A model generated the notes under the pieces. The model was not told where the DNA came from. It saw only the letters and a program-made list of their open reading frames with translations, and made no database searches. From an uncultured bacterium (GTDB taxonomy: Bacteria; Bacteroidota; Bacteroidia; Bacteroidales; Bacteroidaceae), in NCBI GenBank assembly GCA_945829425.1, contig CALZUQ010000016.1, positions 1 to 50,269 of the forward strand: a stretch of DNA of 50,269 nt. The letters run 5' to 3'. Shown here piece by piece: positions 33,174 through 42,470 of this stretch; positions within the stretch are counted from its first letter, which is position 1, and the number at the start of each line of letters is the position of its first letter. Position numbers and translations under genes: made by a program.

Positions 33174-34394
33174 TTACTGAATACTATTGCCAGCGTAACG
33201 TGACACGATGTCAGGAACCTCTGATGACGGCATGGCTTTGTAAAGATAAGGAATGCTCACTAAGCCTGAAGCGGCAGGTTCAGAGAACTTCTCTATATAT
33301 ACGTTGTCGCGCAACATATATGCCTTGGAATCAGTCTGGCGGAACTGACGTTTCACACCTTTTCCGAAGAAGCAACCCTCAACTAAGACCTCAGAGTGAT
33401 AGCGGGGATTTACAGCAGCTGTATTCCCCTCACAGGTGTAGAGACTATTCAACACATGGACGGTACCAAACCTTACCATAGGCATGCGCTGGTCGCACCC
33501 TGTGTCCCAATGGCAGTATGCGTAAGTAACGTTGAGGTTGTCCTCGCCGTTCCATTCTTCCTTGTCGCTCGACCCCACAAGACTTGTATTGGCATGTATG
33601 AACGTCCTCGGAGTGTACGTCATGCGGCACCACGACAACGTTATGAAGTCCGAATGTCCGTTAATGTCTATGTTTCCGTCCATTCCGTCAACAAACAGGC
33701 AATGGTCTATCCATACGTGCTCTGTACTGTCACGTACCGTAATAAGGTCGCTGCCACCTACGTCAATGGCTCCGGGACCTATGAACGCAAGGTTACGTAT
33801 CACGATATTCTCACAATGAGAAAGGTTCATGACGCCAGACATGCGGTAGGCCTCTTCCTTGTCGTTGAGGTGTTCAATCAGGATGTTACGTATAGCATAC
33901 TCCCTTTCCTCTTTCACCCTGCTGCCGTTAGGCAGGCGGAAGGTTTGGGAGCCACCGTCTGTAGAGAGTTCCAAAACCTTTGCGGCGTTGAGCAGGGAGT
34001 GTATCTCCGGAGAAAGGACAAACGATGTACACAGTCTTGCATTATTACGTCCTACAAGAGTCTTGTCTTTAATTTCACGAAGGAACATGGTCTTGCCTAT
34101 GATGAAGTCTCCGTCACATCCGTCGAAAATGATTATGTCGTTTTTCTTTATTGCATTCTTTATCTCTTCGCCCATCTCGCCACCGGAGCTTTTAAGCACA
34201 ACGACTTTCTTGCCTTCAATCTTCTCAGGCATAGGCAGGGCATACACTCCTCCCCCGTCAGTAACGTATTTGTCACCTTCTGCCAGCGACACGCAGTTTG
34301 TCCATCCGAAAGGCTTCCCTATGTCATAAGAGTTCTGGGCTACAGAAGTCATGACTGACAAGAAGATTATAAAAAGAACAAAAATATTTTTCAT
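33174..34394 (-). CDS. Secreted pectate lyase (PL1-like)
   Basis: 406 aa from the ATG at 34394, giving the signal peptide MKNIFVLFIIFLSVMTSVAQ. The parallel beta-helix contains the pectate-lyase signature VWIDHCLFVDGMDGNIDINGHSDFITLSW (about 230-260), the Ca2+-site aspartates in it, and RMPMVRFGTVHVLNSLYTC further on. It cleaves de-esterified homogalacturonan by beta-elimination. It complements the pectinesterase at 21373, although five inositol-lipid genes and two others lie between them. A -7 box (TAATTTTG, minus strand 34472-34465) is about 70 bp upstream. Confidence 0.92.
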   Translation of the reverse strand: MKNIFVLFIIFLSVMTSVAQNSYDIGKPFGWTNCVSLAEGDKYVTDGGGVYALPMPEKIEGKKVVVLKSSGGEMGEEIKNAIKKNDIIIFDGCDGDFIIGKTMFLREIKDKTLVGRNNARLCTSFVLSPEIHSLLNAAKVLELSTDGGSQTFRLPNGSRVKEEREYAIRNILIEHLNDKEEAYRMSGVMNLSHCENIVIRNLAFIGPGAIDVGGSDLITVRDSTEHVWIDHCLFVDGMDGNIDINGHSDFITLSWCRMTYTPRTFIHANTSLVGSSDKEEWNGEDNLNVTYAYCHWDTGCDQRMPMVRFGTVHVLNSLYTCEGNTAAVNPRYHSEVLVEGCFFGKGVKRQFRQTDSKAYMLRDNVYIEKFSEPAASGLVSIPYLYKAMPSSEVPDIVSRYAGNSIQ

Positions 34395-34655
34395 CTTATT
34401 AGTATTTAAGCAGTTAATGTGAGGCAACACGCTTTCACCACAAAGCGAAATACGTTATAGCTTACAAAATTATAAATCATTTATGAATTACGAAAGTTTT
34501 TCCTCTCTTTTTTGATGAAAAAATTTCAAAACATTTTACGAATCACGATAGTATGTCCTCTCTTTTTGAAATATCTTTTGCAGTGCTTACATCGGCAACA
34601 CACAACTTTCGAAACGGTTCCGTGCCGTAATCCCTAAACATCAATACGATTCCCC

Positions 34656-34701
34656 AAAAAAGACGCATGTCTGACAACGTCATTACATTATCAGACATGC
34701 G
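34656..34701 (-). terminator. Intrinsic terminator after rprY
   Basis: Minus strand CGCATGTCTGA pairs perfectly with TCAGACATGCG (34701-34691 with 34674-34664), followed by CTTTTTT. Confidence 0.88.
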
Positions 34702-34732
34702 AAGCAAGAATCACTTTTGACAGGTCATAATA

Positions 34733-35431
34733 CTACTCGTCCTCAGGTATGATGAGTTTATAACCTTTTCCATGGATATTGATAATCTCTATCTGCGGGT
34801 CATCCTTGAGATGCTTGCGAAGCTTAGTGATATATACATCCATTGAACGAGCGTTGAAATAATTGTCGTCAATCCATATTGTCTTCAAAGCGAAGTCACG
34901 CTGAAGGATTTCATTGGCGTGGCTGCAAAGAAGTGCGAGGAGTTCGTTCTCCTTCGTAGTGAGCTTTGTCTGCTTCTCACCAATCACAAGGAGCTGCTTC
35001 TGGGTATCAAAGGTGAAGCTTCCTATCTTATACACTGAGCTTTCCTTGTTCTTCTTTCCTCGTACACGACGCAGGATGGCCTCTACACGGAAAACAAGTT
35101 CCTCCATAGAGAACGGCTTGGTGATATAGTCGTCGGCACCTATCTTGAAGCCTTCCAGAATATCCTCCTTAAGCTGTTTCGCCGTAAGGAATATGATAGG
35201 TACATCGCCGTTGGCCTGACGTATCTCCTGAGCCAGTGTGAAGCCGTCTTTCTTTGGCATCATAACGTCAAGGATGCAGATATCATATTTCTGTTTCATA
35301 AACGCGCGGTATCCCGCCTCACCGTCAGGGAAGAGTTCTGCGCTGAACCCTTTTGCCTGAAGATATTCACGAAGTAACATGCCGAGGTTCTCATCGTCCT
35401 CGCAAAGCATAATCTTAATGTTCTCGTCCAT
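34733..35431 (-). CDS. rprY: OmpR-family response regulator (RprY)
   Basis: 232 aa. The receiver domain has the acidic pocket E11-D12-D13, phosphoacceptor D55 in ILDVMMPK, the T in FLTAKQ and the K in DDYITKPF. The C-terminal winged helix (about 130-228) contains KLTTKENELLALLCSHANEIL and RSMDVYITKLRKHLKDDP. It pairs with the kinase gene 72 bp upstream; the arrangement and sequence match RprX-RprY of Bacteroides and Porphyromonas, linked there to stress responses. Confidence 0.92.
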   Translation of the reverse strand: MDENIKIMLCEDDENLGMLLREYLQAKGFSAELFPDGEAGYRAFMKQKYDICILDVMMPKKDGFTLAQEIRQANGDVPIIFLTAKQLKEDILEGFKIGADDYITKPFSMEELVFRVEAILRRVRGKKNKESSVYKIGSFTFDTQKQLLVIGEKQTKLTTKENELLALLCSHANEILQRDFALKTIWIDDNYFNARSMDVYITKLRKHLKDDPQIEIINIHGKGYKLIIPEDE

Positions 35432-35503
35432 AGTGGTAGTGTTTTGTTCATTCTTGAAATGGCAAGAATGAAGGTTTATAATAATTTTTATACGTTATTC
35501 TTG

Positions 35504-37057
35504 TTATGACGCTACGAAAGGCATCTGTATGGTGAATGTTGTGCCCTCACCGAGGGTCGAGTCAACAGTTATCTTGCCTTTGTGCAGTTCAACGATTTTC
35601 TTGACATACGCAAGTCCAAGTCCGAAACCTTTGACATCATGGACATTACCAGTATGCACGCGGTAGAATTTGTCAAAGATTTTCTTTAGCGACTCTTTCT
35701 TCATTCCTATGCCCGTATCTCTTATCGAGAGGAAGACGAAGTTGTCCTCGTTCCATGTGCGCAGGTAAATGTTCAGCGGCACATTAGGCTTGGAATATTT
35801 CACTGCATTGTCCATAAGGTTGAAGATAGTATTCGTGAAGTGCACCTCATCGACGTAAATCGTCGACTCCACGGCTTCTATCTCTGTATATATCTTTCCG
35901 CCTGTATGCTCCACCCTTAGCTGGAACGACTGTGCGGCATTCTCCATAAGTTCGTTGATGTCGAGGTCTTTTTGTTTGAATATAGCTTTCTTCCTGTCAA
36001 ACATCGACATCTGCAGCACTTTTTCTACGAGGAACCTCAGGCGTTTCGCCTCATCGTTTATAACTCCTCCAAGATGCTTCATCATTGTCGTTGACTTTGT
36101 CACGCTTTCGTCGTTAAGCATCTGTGCCGCTAATGATATGCTCGAGATCGGGGTCTTGAGCTCGTGGGTCATATTGTTTATGAAGTCGTTCTTTATCTCT
36201 GTAAGCCTCTTCTGACGGAAGATCACGAAGATGGTGAATATGAACGTCACGAGGAGCACAAAGGTGAACATCACTGTAGGTAACACGAACTTCACAGTAG
36301 AGAAGATATAGCTTCCCATATTAGGAAAATGGATATGTACTATTCCTGTCTTCTGCAAGGGGTCGTTACGGAAGAGAAGCTGTGAGTAGCTGTATTCTTC
36401 TCCGTCGTCAGTATAGTCCGGGCATCTGTACACCTCTCTACCGTCCTGCGTCGTGACGCTGAAATGATACGGTATGTTGATCCCGTTGTTCATAAGTTCC
36501 GCCTTGAGGTCCTGATCGAGGAGTTTGAAGTTTATCCTCTCGTTAAGAGGTTTGTCTGAGGCAGAATAGAGCAACGAGTAAACCACCTCATCAAGTAGGG
36601 CTTTCTGATATACGTATCTGTTCCTCACTATCTCCTGCAACGACTTTGAGGTCTGGGTGAGATGCTGGTTGTCAGAGCGTAGTATCATGGCTTTCGGCAT
36701 CTGAGACGGTCGGGACGTTATGGTCTTCAGCTCAAATGATGAGTATATCGTTCCATCGCGTCCGGCAATGACGTTCTGAGAGTGCTGCAAAGCGTCAGCG
36801 GTGTTTATCGTATGGTGTATGGAGTCGTTTTTCATCGCCCTGCGCTCTGTCGCATTGATATCTTTCTCCAGATAACGCAGTGTTTCGTTCAGCTCCAGGT
36901 TTCTGGACGCCTGATAGAGTGCTCTGTTTACCGACTCGTCAAACTGTTCCCTCTTCATTATCACCATCTCCTGAGCGTATTTCAGCTGTAGATACAAGAG
37001 ACCGAGAAACGAGGTACCCATTATTATCGCTATGGTCCAGATCGTTGTTTTCTTCAT
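35504..37057 (-). CDS. rprX: Sensor histidine kinase (RprX)
   Basis: 517 aa. Transmembrane helix 1 at about 7-25, a periplasmic sensor region of about 225 residues, helix 2 at about 256-281. HisKA has the phospho-accepting His in NNMTHELKTPISS (about H298). The ATPase domain shows the N box (NLMDNAVKYSKPN), G1 (DTGIGM), F box (IFDKFYRV) and G2 (GFGLGLAYV). It phosphorylates RprY. A -7 box is at 37227-37220. Confidence 0.92.
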   Translation of the reverse strand: MKKTTIWTIAIIMGTSFLGLLYLQLKYAQEMVIMKREQFDESVNRALYQASRNLELNETLRYLEKDINATERRAMKNDSIHHTINTADALQHSQNVIAGRDGTIYSSFELKTITSRPSQMPKAMILRSDNQHLTQTSKSLQEIVRNRYVYQKALLDEVVYSLLYSASDKPLNERINFKLLDQDLKAELMNNGINIPYHFSVTTQDGREVYRCPDYTDDGEEYSYSQLLFRNDPLQKTGIVHIHFPNMGSYIFSTVKFVLPTVMFTFVLLVTFIFTIFVIFRQKRLTEIKNDFINNMTHELKTPISSISLAAQMLNDESVTKSTTMMKHLGGVINDEAKRLRFLVEKVLQMSMFDRKKAIFKQKDLDINELMENAAQSFQLRVEHTGGKIYTEIEAVESTIYVDEVHFTNTIFNLMDNAVKYSKPNVPLNIYLRTWNEDNFVFLSIRDTGIGMKKESLKKIFDKFYRVHTGNVHDVKGFGLGLAYVKKIVELHKGKITVDSTLGEGTTFTIQMPFVAS

Positions 37058-37219
37058 CGTTCGTTTGTGTTAAGGTGTTTTTTTGCCGAAGAGTTTTTTT
37101 ACGCTAACATCTTTTTCGTCATGCCAACTTCATATTGTCTCTAAAAGCTAAAACGTTGTCCTTCTCCCGATTTAGAGGCTATTAACCTTTTTATTAAGGC
37201 ATTGTCCTCTTTCTGATTG

Positions 37220-37227
37220 CAAAGGTA
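37220..37227 (-). promoter_or_regulatory. -7 box for rprXY
   Basis: Minus strand TACCTTTG, about 165 bp upstream of the rprX ATG. No TTG at the right distance. Confidence 0.45.
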
Positions 37228-37453
37228 TTGAAAATATATAACACGAAAAAGAAAAAGTTAATTTATTTCCTTCATGTTTTATTACATTAACTATTTTCTC
37301 TGTTTATATTTCGTTATATTTAATTACGAATAAAATATCAATGTATTTTTCCTTACCTTAGTTAATAATAATCGTATGAGATTAATTAAATTTTCCGCAA
37401 ACTCGGATATCAAAAAAAATGATTATAGCGGTATCTATACGAATAAATCAGAA

Positions 37454-37534
37454 GTGCCCTATAAATCATAGTCACCGAGAACGGAACAAGGGAACTTGCC
37501 ATTTCCGCTTTCAGTAATATGATTTATAGGACAC
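37454..37534. repeat. 81-bp inverted-repeat element
   Basis: Ends GTGCCCTATAAATCATA and TATGATTTATAGGACAC are complementary at 16 of 17 positions. The interior contains a second stem (CGGAA/TTCCG). It lies 35 bp past the glmM stop, so it may act as a terminator, or be a non-autonomous mobile element. Confidence 0.6.
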
Positions 37535-37569
37535 GCGTTATGTGAGCTGTATATTTTCTTGCATCAACC

Positions 37570-38994
37570 TTAAACCATGGAATACACGATATCCATGATA
37601 GACTTTCCGAGAGCGTCAGCCTCGTCCATACTATGCGCCTCGCTGTAGACGCGTATTATCGGCTCTGTGTTCGACTTGCGAAGATGCACCCATCTATCAG
37701 GAAAGTCCAGTTTCACTCCGTCAATGTCGTTAACCCTAACGTCGTCCTCTGCCGCATACATCTCCTTGACCTTGAGGAGTATGGCGTCGACGTCTGTCTC
37801 CGGAGTAAGGTCTATACGGTTTTTCGCTATAAAATACTCTGGGAAGGTTCGTCGCAAAGCGGAGACTGTGAGCCCTTTGTGAGCAAGCGAGGAGAGGAAC
37901 AGCCCTATGCCGGCGAGAGCATCCCTGCCGTAATGACTGTCGGGGTATATCACACCGCCGTTTCCTTCGCCGCCAATCACAGCCCCAACCTCTTTCATCT
38001 TCGTCGTCACATTCACCTCACCGACGGCAGCTGCGGTATATGTCCCGCCATAACGTTCCGTGACATCACGCAGAGCTCTTGTAGACGATAGGTTTGACAC
38101 GGTATTCAATGCCGGATGTCCCTCTTCCTTCGCCATTTCTGAGAGGATATAGTCTGCAACAGAAACGAGAGTATACTCTTCACCGAACATCGTGCCGTCC
38201 TCACTGATAAACGCTAAGCGGTCAACATCTGGGTCTACGACGATGCCGAGGTCATAACGACCCGTCTTCATCTCGTCCATGATGCCTTGCAGGTTTTTCT
38301 CCAACGGCTCAGGGTTATGCTTGAAATCTCCGTCAGGCTCTTGGTTAAGGAACGTGTATTCTACGCCAAGCCTGTCAAGGAGCTGTGGAAGGATTATGCC
38401 GCCAACAGAGTTTATAGAGTCCACACAAACACGGAAGCGGCGTCTCTGTATTGCCTCAACATCTACGAGTTTGAGGTTCAGGATGCTTTCAACATGACGG
38501 GTATCGAAGTTCTCCTCATTGTATTTGCCGAGTGTGTCAACATCAGCATACTCAAAGGCTTCTGAAGCCGCTATGGAGAGAACCTCTGTCCCGTCTGCCG
38601 CCGTCAGAAATTCTCCGTGACGGTTAAGCAGTTTCAGAGCGTTCCAATGGCGTGGGTTATGTGACGCCGTGATGATTATGCCTCCGTCGGCTCCTGCCAT
38701 GGTCACTGCCAGCTCTGTTGTCGGCGTCGATGCCAGCCCTATGTCTATGACGTCAAAGCCCATGCCCATAAGTGTGCCGCAGACTACGCTGCGAACCATT
38801 TCTCCAGAGATACGCGCATCACGTCCTACGACAATCTTCCCAGAAGGTGTATATCCCTCCTCTTGAGCCACAGATTTTCTTATGAAAGTGGCGTATGCTG
38901 ATGTAAACTTCACGATATCCAAAGGGTTAAGGGTATCGCCTGCCGGTCCTCCTATTGTACCGCGGATGCCGGAAATAGATTTTATCAATGACAT
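37570..38994 (-). CDS. glmM: Phosphoglucosamine mutase
   Basis: 474 aa of the alpha-D-phosphohexomutase family. The phosphoserine loop is IITASHNPRHWN (Ser about 110), the metal loop is DPDVDRLAF, the sugar-binding loop is GEGNGGVIYPD, and the phosphate-binding loop is RKSNTEPIIRVY. It interconverts glucosamine-6- and -1-phosphate for UDP-GlcNAc synthesis. It follows the DUF4827 lipoprotein gene on the same strand, a pairing I recall in related genomes. Another sugar-phosphate specificity within the family cannot be excluded. Confidence 0.88.
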   Translation of the reverse strand: MSLIKSISGIRGTIGGPAGDTLNPLDIVKFTSAYATFIRKSVAQEEGYTPSGKIVVGRDARISGEMVRSVVCGTLMGMGFDVIDIGLASTPTTELAVTMAGADGGIIITASHNPRHWNALKLLNRHGEFLTAADGTEVLSIAASEAFEYADVDTLGKYNEENFDTRHVESILNLKLVDVEAIQRRRFRVCVDSINSVGGIILPQLLDRLGVEYTFLNQEPDGDFKHNPEPLEKNLQGIMDEMKTGRYDLGIVVDPDVDRLAFISEDGTMFGEEYTLVSVADYILSEMAKEEGHPALNTVSNLSSTRALRDVTERYGGTYTAAAVGEVNVTTKMKEVGAVIGGEGNGGVIYPDSHYGRDALAGIGLFLSSLAHKGLTVSALRRTFPEYFIAKNRIDLTPETDVDAILLKVKEMYAAEDDVRVNDIDGVKLDFPDRWVHLRKSNTEPIIRVYSEAHSMDEADALGKSIMDIVYSMV

Positions 38995-39104
38995 ATTATG
39001 TTTTTTTTACCGTGTTCTCTTCAATAATAATAATTCCTTCTGTCACCTAACTATTTAGAAAGAGGAACAAGCATCATGTGTATGTGCCATGTTCCCCCTT
39101 AATC

Positions 39105-39767
39105 CTATAGCCCTTTCTCGTATGTTATCTCATAGAAGCAAGGGTATGTGCTCTGCGAAGCATATAACTGTCCCTGTGCCGAGGGCACTATCAGTCTTAC
39201 CTTTGCTATCTCCTCGTCAGGTGACGACTGGCGTCCGAGTTTTATATACCTGAATGGCACGAGCCATCCTGCAGGAACAGAAGTACTGCCATACACAGCC
39301 GCCATGATGCTATATCCGTCGATGAACATTGCAGTAAACGAGTCGTAAGAGTTGCTTACAGTCATCTTGTCGGGGATATGCTGGAAAGCCATGTTGTCGT
39401 TCGACAGCTGAAGGGTGTCGGTAAGTATGTTATACTCTGTGAAGCGAGCCAAAACCGTAGCAGTCTTTCCTGACACTAGTTTTTCGCCACATCCCTCACG
39501 CACAATCTGCATATAAACTCCTGTAGACTCAAACAATACAAACTCGTTTCTTGCAACGTCTGTCTTATAACCGGCGTTCTCGAAGTCAAGCTCAGTGATT
39601 ACCGTGACAGGCTTGTCGAAGACCTCTTCCGCAACGCGTGTGTTACGCAACAGGAATTGTGCTATGGCAGCATCCTCTTTCTTTCTCAAATCAGCATACG
39701 TCTCGGTATCGCTGCAACTCGCCAGAAACACCGTGAGGCAGCAGAGTAGGAATAGTATTTTCTTCAT
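39105..39767 (-). CDS. DUF4827 lipoprotein
   Basis: 220 aa from the ATG at 39767, giving a lipoprotein signal (MKKILFLLCCLTVFLASC, lipobox cysteine C18). The rest resembles an FKBP-type fold with a helical prefix (ETYADLRKKEDAAIAQFLLRN) and the segment VPAGWLVPFRYIKLG. It shows no catalytic residues I can name. Known as DUF4827; function unknown. A -7 box TAACTTTG (39805-39798, minus) lies about 30 bp upstream of the start, so it and glmM can be transcribed from there. Confidence 0.85.
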   Translation of the reverse strand: MKKILFLLCCLTVFLASCSDTETYADLRKKEDAAIAQFLLRNTRVAEEVFDKPVTVITELDFENAGYKTDVARNEFVLFESTGVYMQIVREGCGEKLVSGKTATVLARFTEYNILTDTLQLSNDNMAFQHIPDKMTVSNSYDSFTAMFIDGYSIMAAVYGSTSVPAGWLVPFRYIKLGRQSSPDEEIAKVRLIVPSAQGQLYASQSTYPCFYEITYEKGL

Positions 39768-39797
39768 TCTTTCAGTCTTTGTTTTCGATAATGCGTG

Positions 39798-39805
39798 CAA
39801 AGTTA
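39798..39805 (-). promoter_or_regulatory. -7 box for DUF4827-glmM
   Basis: Minus strand TAACTTTG, about 30 bp upstream of the chosen ATG; no clear TTG. Confidence 0.5.
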
Positions 39806-39865
39806 CTAATATTTTGTCTGTTACGGAAAAACGTCTCTCCGTCGCGCATAATGATTTATGATAAA

Positions 39866-40888
39866 TTAGTATTTAAATTCTTTTATTGCACGTTTCGTTA
39901 TCTCCTCAGCCTCAGCAAGCGAACAGTCCAGATGTCCTCCCGAAGCGTTATGATGCCCTCCACCGTTGAAATACTGGGCGGCCATCTTATTACATGGGAA
40001 ATCGTCAACAGAGCGCAGGCTCACCCATACGAGGTTCTCCTTCTCTGTGTCCTCACGCAGAGAGATAGAGAGTTTCATGCCCCTTATCTGCAATGGCATG
40101 TTCACCAGTCCTTCTGCATCACCCTTGATATAGGCGTATTTCTTCATATCTGACTTTGAGATAGTAAAATACGACGACCGTTTGTCGTCAGAGACACGGA
40201 AACTGCTGAGAACGTGTCCCCAGAGCCTCATGCGTGAAACGGAGAAAACCCAGTTCACGTTACGGTAAATCCGGTCTTTGTCTATACCTTTTTCTATCAG
40301 GCGTGCTATTACATGAAACACCTCCGGGGTATTGCTGTTGAAAGTAAACGCTCCGGTGTCGGTCATCATTCCACAGTATATACACGTCGCAGTCTTACAG
40401 TCTATTACGTCATAGTCTCCCAGTTCGTCAATGACATGGAAGACCATAACGGCTGTTGAGCACATCGTAGGGCGGGACACCGTCAATGCCGCAGGTACAT
40501 CAGGGTTAAGGTGATGGTCAATAAGCACTTTTGGTGCTTTTGTCTTTTCTACAGCAGCCGCCAAGTCATCACCGAGACGTGAGAGTGTATTCAGGTCGAG
40601 ACAGAATATGAGGTCGCTGATACGAAGGAGCAGGTCAGCCTTTTCCTTATGTTTGTCATAGCGCACTATCTCCTGTGTCCCTGGAAGCCACATCAGGAAG
40701 TCTGGAAACGCATCGGGGATAATCACCGTAACGTCTTTACCCTTCTGTTCAAGATACCTTTTCCATGCCAATGACGACCCTATGGCATCGCCGTCAGGAC
40801 TTCTGTGGCACAGCACAACAACATTCTGAGCCCCGTCGATGAGTTGGCGGAGCTCAGAAATACTCTTTTCGTCTAATATAGTCATCAT
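39866..40888 (-). CDS. DHH/DHHA1 phosphoesterase (NrnA-like)
   Basis: 340 aa. The DHH domain has CHRSPDGDAIGSS (motif I), the DLNTLSRLGD segment and LIDHHLNPD with the DHH triad; DHHA1 ends in YFNGGGHHNASGGHLDC. Members degrade nanoRNA and remove phosphate from pAp. Translation probably starts at one of two adjacent ATGs; the stop of the upstream nucleotidyltransferase directly touches the first (TAAATGATG), so the two genes are translationally linked. Confidence 0.92.
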   Translation of the reverse strand: MMTILDEKSISELRQLIDGAQNVVVLCHRSPDGDAIGSSLAWKRYLEQKGKDVTVIIPDAFPDFLMWLPGTQEIVRYDKHKEKADLLLRISDLIFCLDLNTLSRLGDDLAAAVEKTKAPKVLIDHHLNPDVPAALTVSRPTMCSTAVMVFHVIDELGDYDVIDCKTATCIYCGMMTDTGAFTFNSNTPEVFHVIARLIEKGIDKDRIYRNVNWVFSVSRMRLWGHVLSSFRVSDDKRSSYFTISKSDMKKYAYIKGDAEGLVNMPLQIRGMKLSISLREDTEKENLVWVSLRSVDDFPCNKMAAQYFNGGGHHNASGGHLDCSLAEAEEITKRAIKEFKY

Positions 40889-41809
40889 TTAGAACAGTTT
40901 AGCAGGGTATGTGCCGTCAGCCACGAGAGCTGCGATGCGCTCTACCGTTTCCGGTCTGTCCTCAGAATACGTCACGCCGAACCATTTACTTGTGGTGTCG
41001 AGTACCTTACATGTTGCCGTTCCCTCGGTAATCAGTTTGTTTACCATAAGCGGTATGAAGAACTCGGACTTGAGGTTGGCTATGTTCTCCGGGTCAGAGA
41101 GGAACTCCTTGAAATACTCCTCGCTATACTCGAAATAGTCTGGTGTGAATCCCCACATATTCATTGATACCGGAGTGTTTTCATCTATTGTAACCCATTC
41201 CCCGTCGTCTTTGTTGTCCGCACGATAAGCCACCTTCCCGTCAACACGAGCTATCTTCGTACGTTCCACGCAAGTTGTGAGACATCCTTGATCGTTCTTA
41301 GAACAGATGCCGCGGGACACCGTGCCATTCTCTGAGAGAGTGTTGGCTACACGGAAGCCTACCATGGCATACTGTCCACGTGCTCCTTCAGGAAGGTCAG
41401 CAAGGAATTTTCCTATCACCTTGAAAGCATCGCGATTGTAGAAGTCATCACAGTTTATCACGCAGAAAGGTTCTTTGATGATGTCTTTTCCCATCAGCAC
41501 AGCATGGTTTGTACCCCAAGGCTTCTGGCGTCCTTCAGGACAAGTGAATCCCTCAGGGAGTGCGTCGATAGACTGGAAACACAGTTCACACTGCACCTTA
41601 CCTTCATATTTTGACAAGATCTGCGTGCGGAACTGCTCCTCGAAGTCCTTTCTAATCACCCATACTATCTTTCCGAACCCCGCCTCAATGGCGTCATATA
41701 TACTATAGTCCATGATGGTCTCGCCGTTTGGTCCCAGACCGTCTAACTGCTTCAGTCCGCCGTAACGGCTTCCCATTCCGGCAGCAAGGAGAAAAAGTGT
41801 TGGTTTCAT
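40889..41809 (-). CDS. Sugar-phosphate nucleotidyltransferase-like protein
   Basis: 306 aa with the NTP-transferase signature LAAGMGSRYGGLKQLDGLGPNGETIMDYSIYDA (residues 7-39). The metal-binding aspartates are in CVINCDDFYNRDA, and KPWGTNHAVLMG matches the nucleotide pocket. Such proteins activate sugar-1-phosphates; the sugar is unknown. No lipopolysaccharide or capsule genes adjoin it. A -7 box (41928-41921, minus) precedes it. Confidence 0.85.
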   Translation of the reverse strand: MKPTLFLLAAGMGSRYGGLKQLDGLGPNGETIMDYSIYDAIEAGFGKIVWVIRKDFEEQFRTQILSKYEGKVQCELCFQSIDALPEGFTCPEGRQKPWGTNHAVLMGKDIIKEPFCVINCDDFYNRDAFKVIGKFLADLPEGARGQYAMVGFRVANTLSENGTVSRGICSKNDQGCLTTCVERTKIARVDGKVAYRADNKDDGEWVTIDENTPVSMNMWGFTPDYFEYSEEYFKEFLSDPENIANLKSEFFIPLMVNKLITEGTATCKVLDTTSKWFGVTYSEDRPETVERIAALVADGTYPAKLF

Positions 41810-41920
41810 TCTCTAACTTATTTTGGTTATCAATTAGTTGTGTCATTGTTGTCATGCGACATACTTTCCATAGCCTGTCAAGATCATCCACGAAACTCTT
41901 GATGCTGCAGAACTATGGTG

Positions 41921-41928
41921 CAAAGTTA
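41921..41928 (-). promoter_or_regulatory. -7 box for the nucleotidyltransferase-NrnA pair
   Basis: Minus strand TAACTTTG, about 110 bp before the ATG at 41809; no TTG at about 20 bp. Confidence 0.5.
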
Positions 41929-42085
41929 ATAAAAAATTTCCTTACGCATAACATTTTTTTACGGTATTTTTTTAGTTCTGCCTTTTTTGTCGGTATAAAG
42001 TGATTGTTTTATGCCATGCACGCCTTCTTTTCACACATTATACCGGTTCAAAAACAACTTGCTTTGAAAAAAAAGGAAGAAATAT

Positions 42086-42116
42086 TTGTGAGTTACAGAA
42101 AAAAGAATTACCTTTG
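42086..42116 (+). promoter_or_regulatory. Promoter for tRNA-Ser
   Basis: TTG 42086-42088, 20 bp, TACCTTTG 42109-42116. The leader before the tRNA is about 90 nt, longer than for the tRNA-Arg pair. Confidence 0.8.
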
Positions 42117-42211
42117 CATCGGAATAAGGTGAGGGATGCTTTTTTCCTCGCCGAAAGACGTAAGGTTTCTGTGGCAGTATCATTCATGACGCTACGACCT
42201 TCGCACCAAAA

Positions 42212-42299
42212 GGAAAGTTGGCAGAGTGACCGAATGCGCTGGACTCGAAATCCGGTATACCCTTTCCGGGTATCGGGGGTTTGAATCCCTCACTTTCCG
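42212..42299 (+). tRNA. tRNA-Ser(CGA)
   Basis: 88 nt class II tRNA. Acceptor GGAAAGT with ACTTTCC, anticodon stem CTGGA/TCCGG with loop CTCGAAA (anticodon CGA), a long variable arm (TACCCTTTCCGGGTA), T arm GGGGG/CCCTC-type, discriminator G. CCA is not encoded. Confidence 0.95.
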
Positions 42300-42313
42300 C
42301 ATAAGTATATAAA

Positions 42314-42351
42314 ACATACAGCATGTCAACCACATGGCTGTATGTTTTTTT
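42314..42351 (+). terminator. Intrinsic terminator after tRNA-Ser
   Basis: ACATACAGC / GCTGTATGT with an inner ATG/CAT, followed by a run of eight Ts. Confidence 0.9.
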
Positions 42352-42386
42352 ATTTCCCCAGGCACTATACTTAGGTGGAGGTTTTC

Positions 42387-42448
42387 AAAATGACAAAGCC
42401 TCCCAAACATGCTGTCCTGCAGCTCGCCTGGGAGGCCTTGTCGTTTTT
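42387..42448 (-). terminator. Terminator after the ClpB gene
   Basis: GACAAAGCCTCCCA pairs with TGGGAGGCCTTGTC (42392-42405 with 42429-42442, one mismatch). A-rich on the left and T-rich on the right, so it could work in both directions. Confidence 0.7.
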
Positions 42449-42470
42449 GGCTGTTTTGTTATGTCTTTTT

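Larger units (their letters stand above)
37058..37569. other. AT-rich gap between glmM and rprX
   Basis: No gene. It contains the rprX -7 box (37220-37227), a long AT-rich stretch (37230-37430) and an imperfect inverted repeat (37454-37534). Confidence 0.7.

Noticed and set aside
33396..34358. A 320-codon plus-strand frame
   Set aside because: Exactly antisense to the pectate lyase, which has a signal peptide and catalytic motifs; the plus-strand translation shows no domain.
42300..42470. Integration site at tRNA-Ser
   Set aside because: No integrase, no repeated tRNA 3' end and no foreign genes adjoin the tRNA; clpB follows directly.
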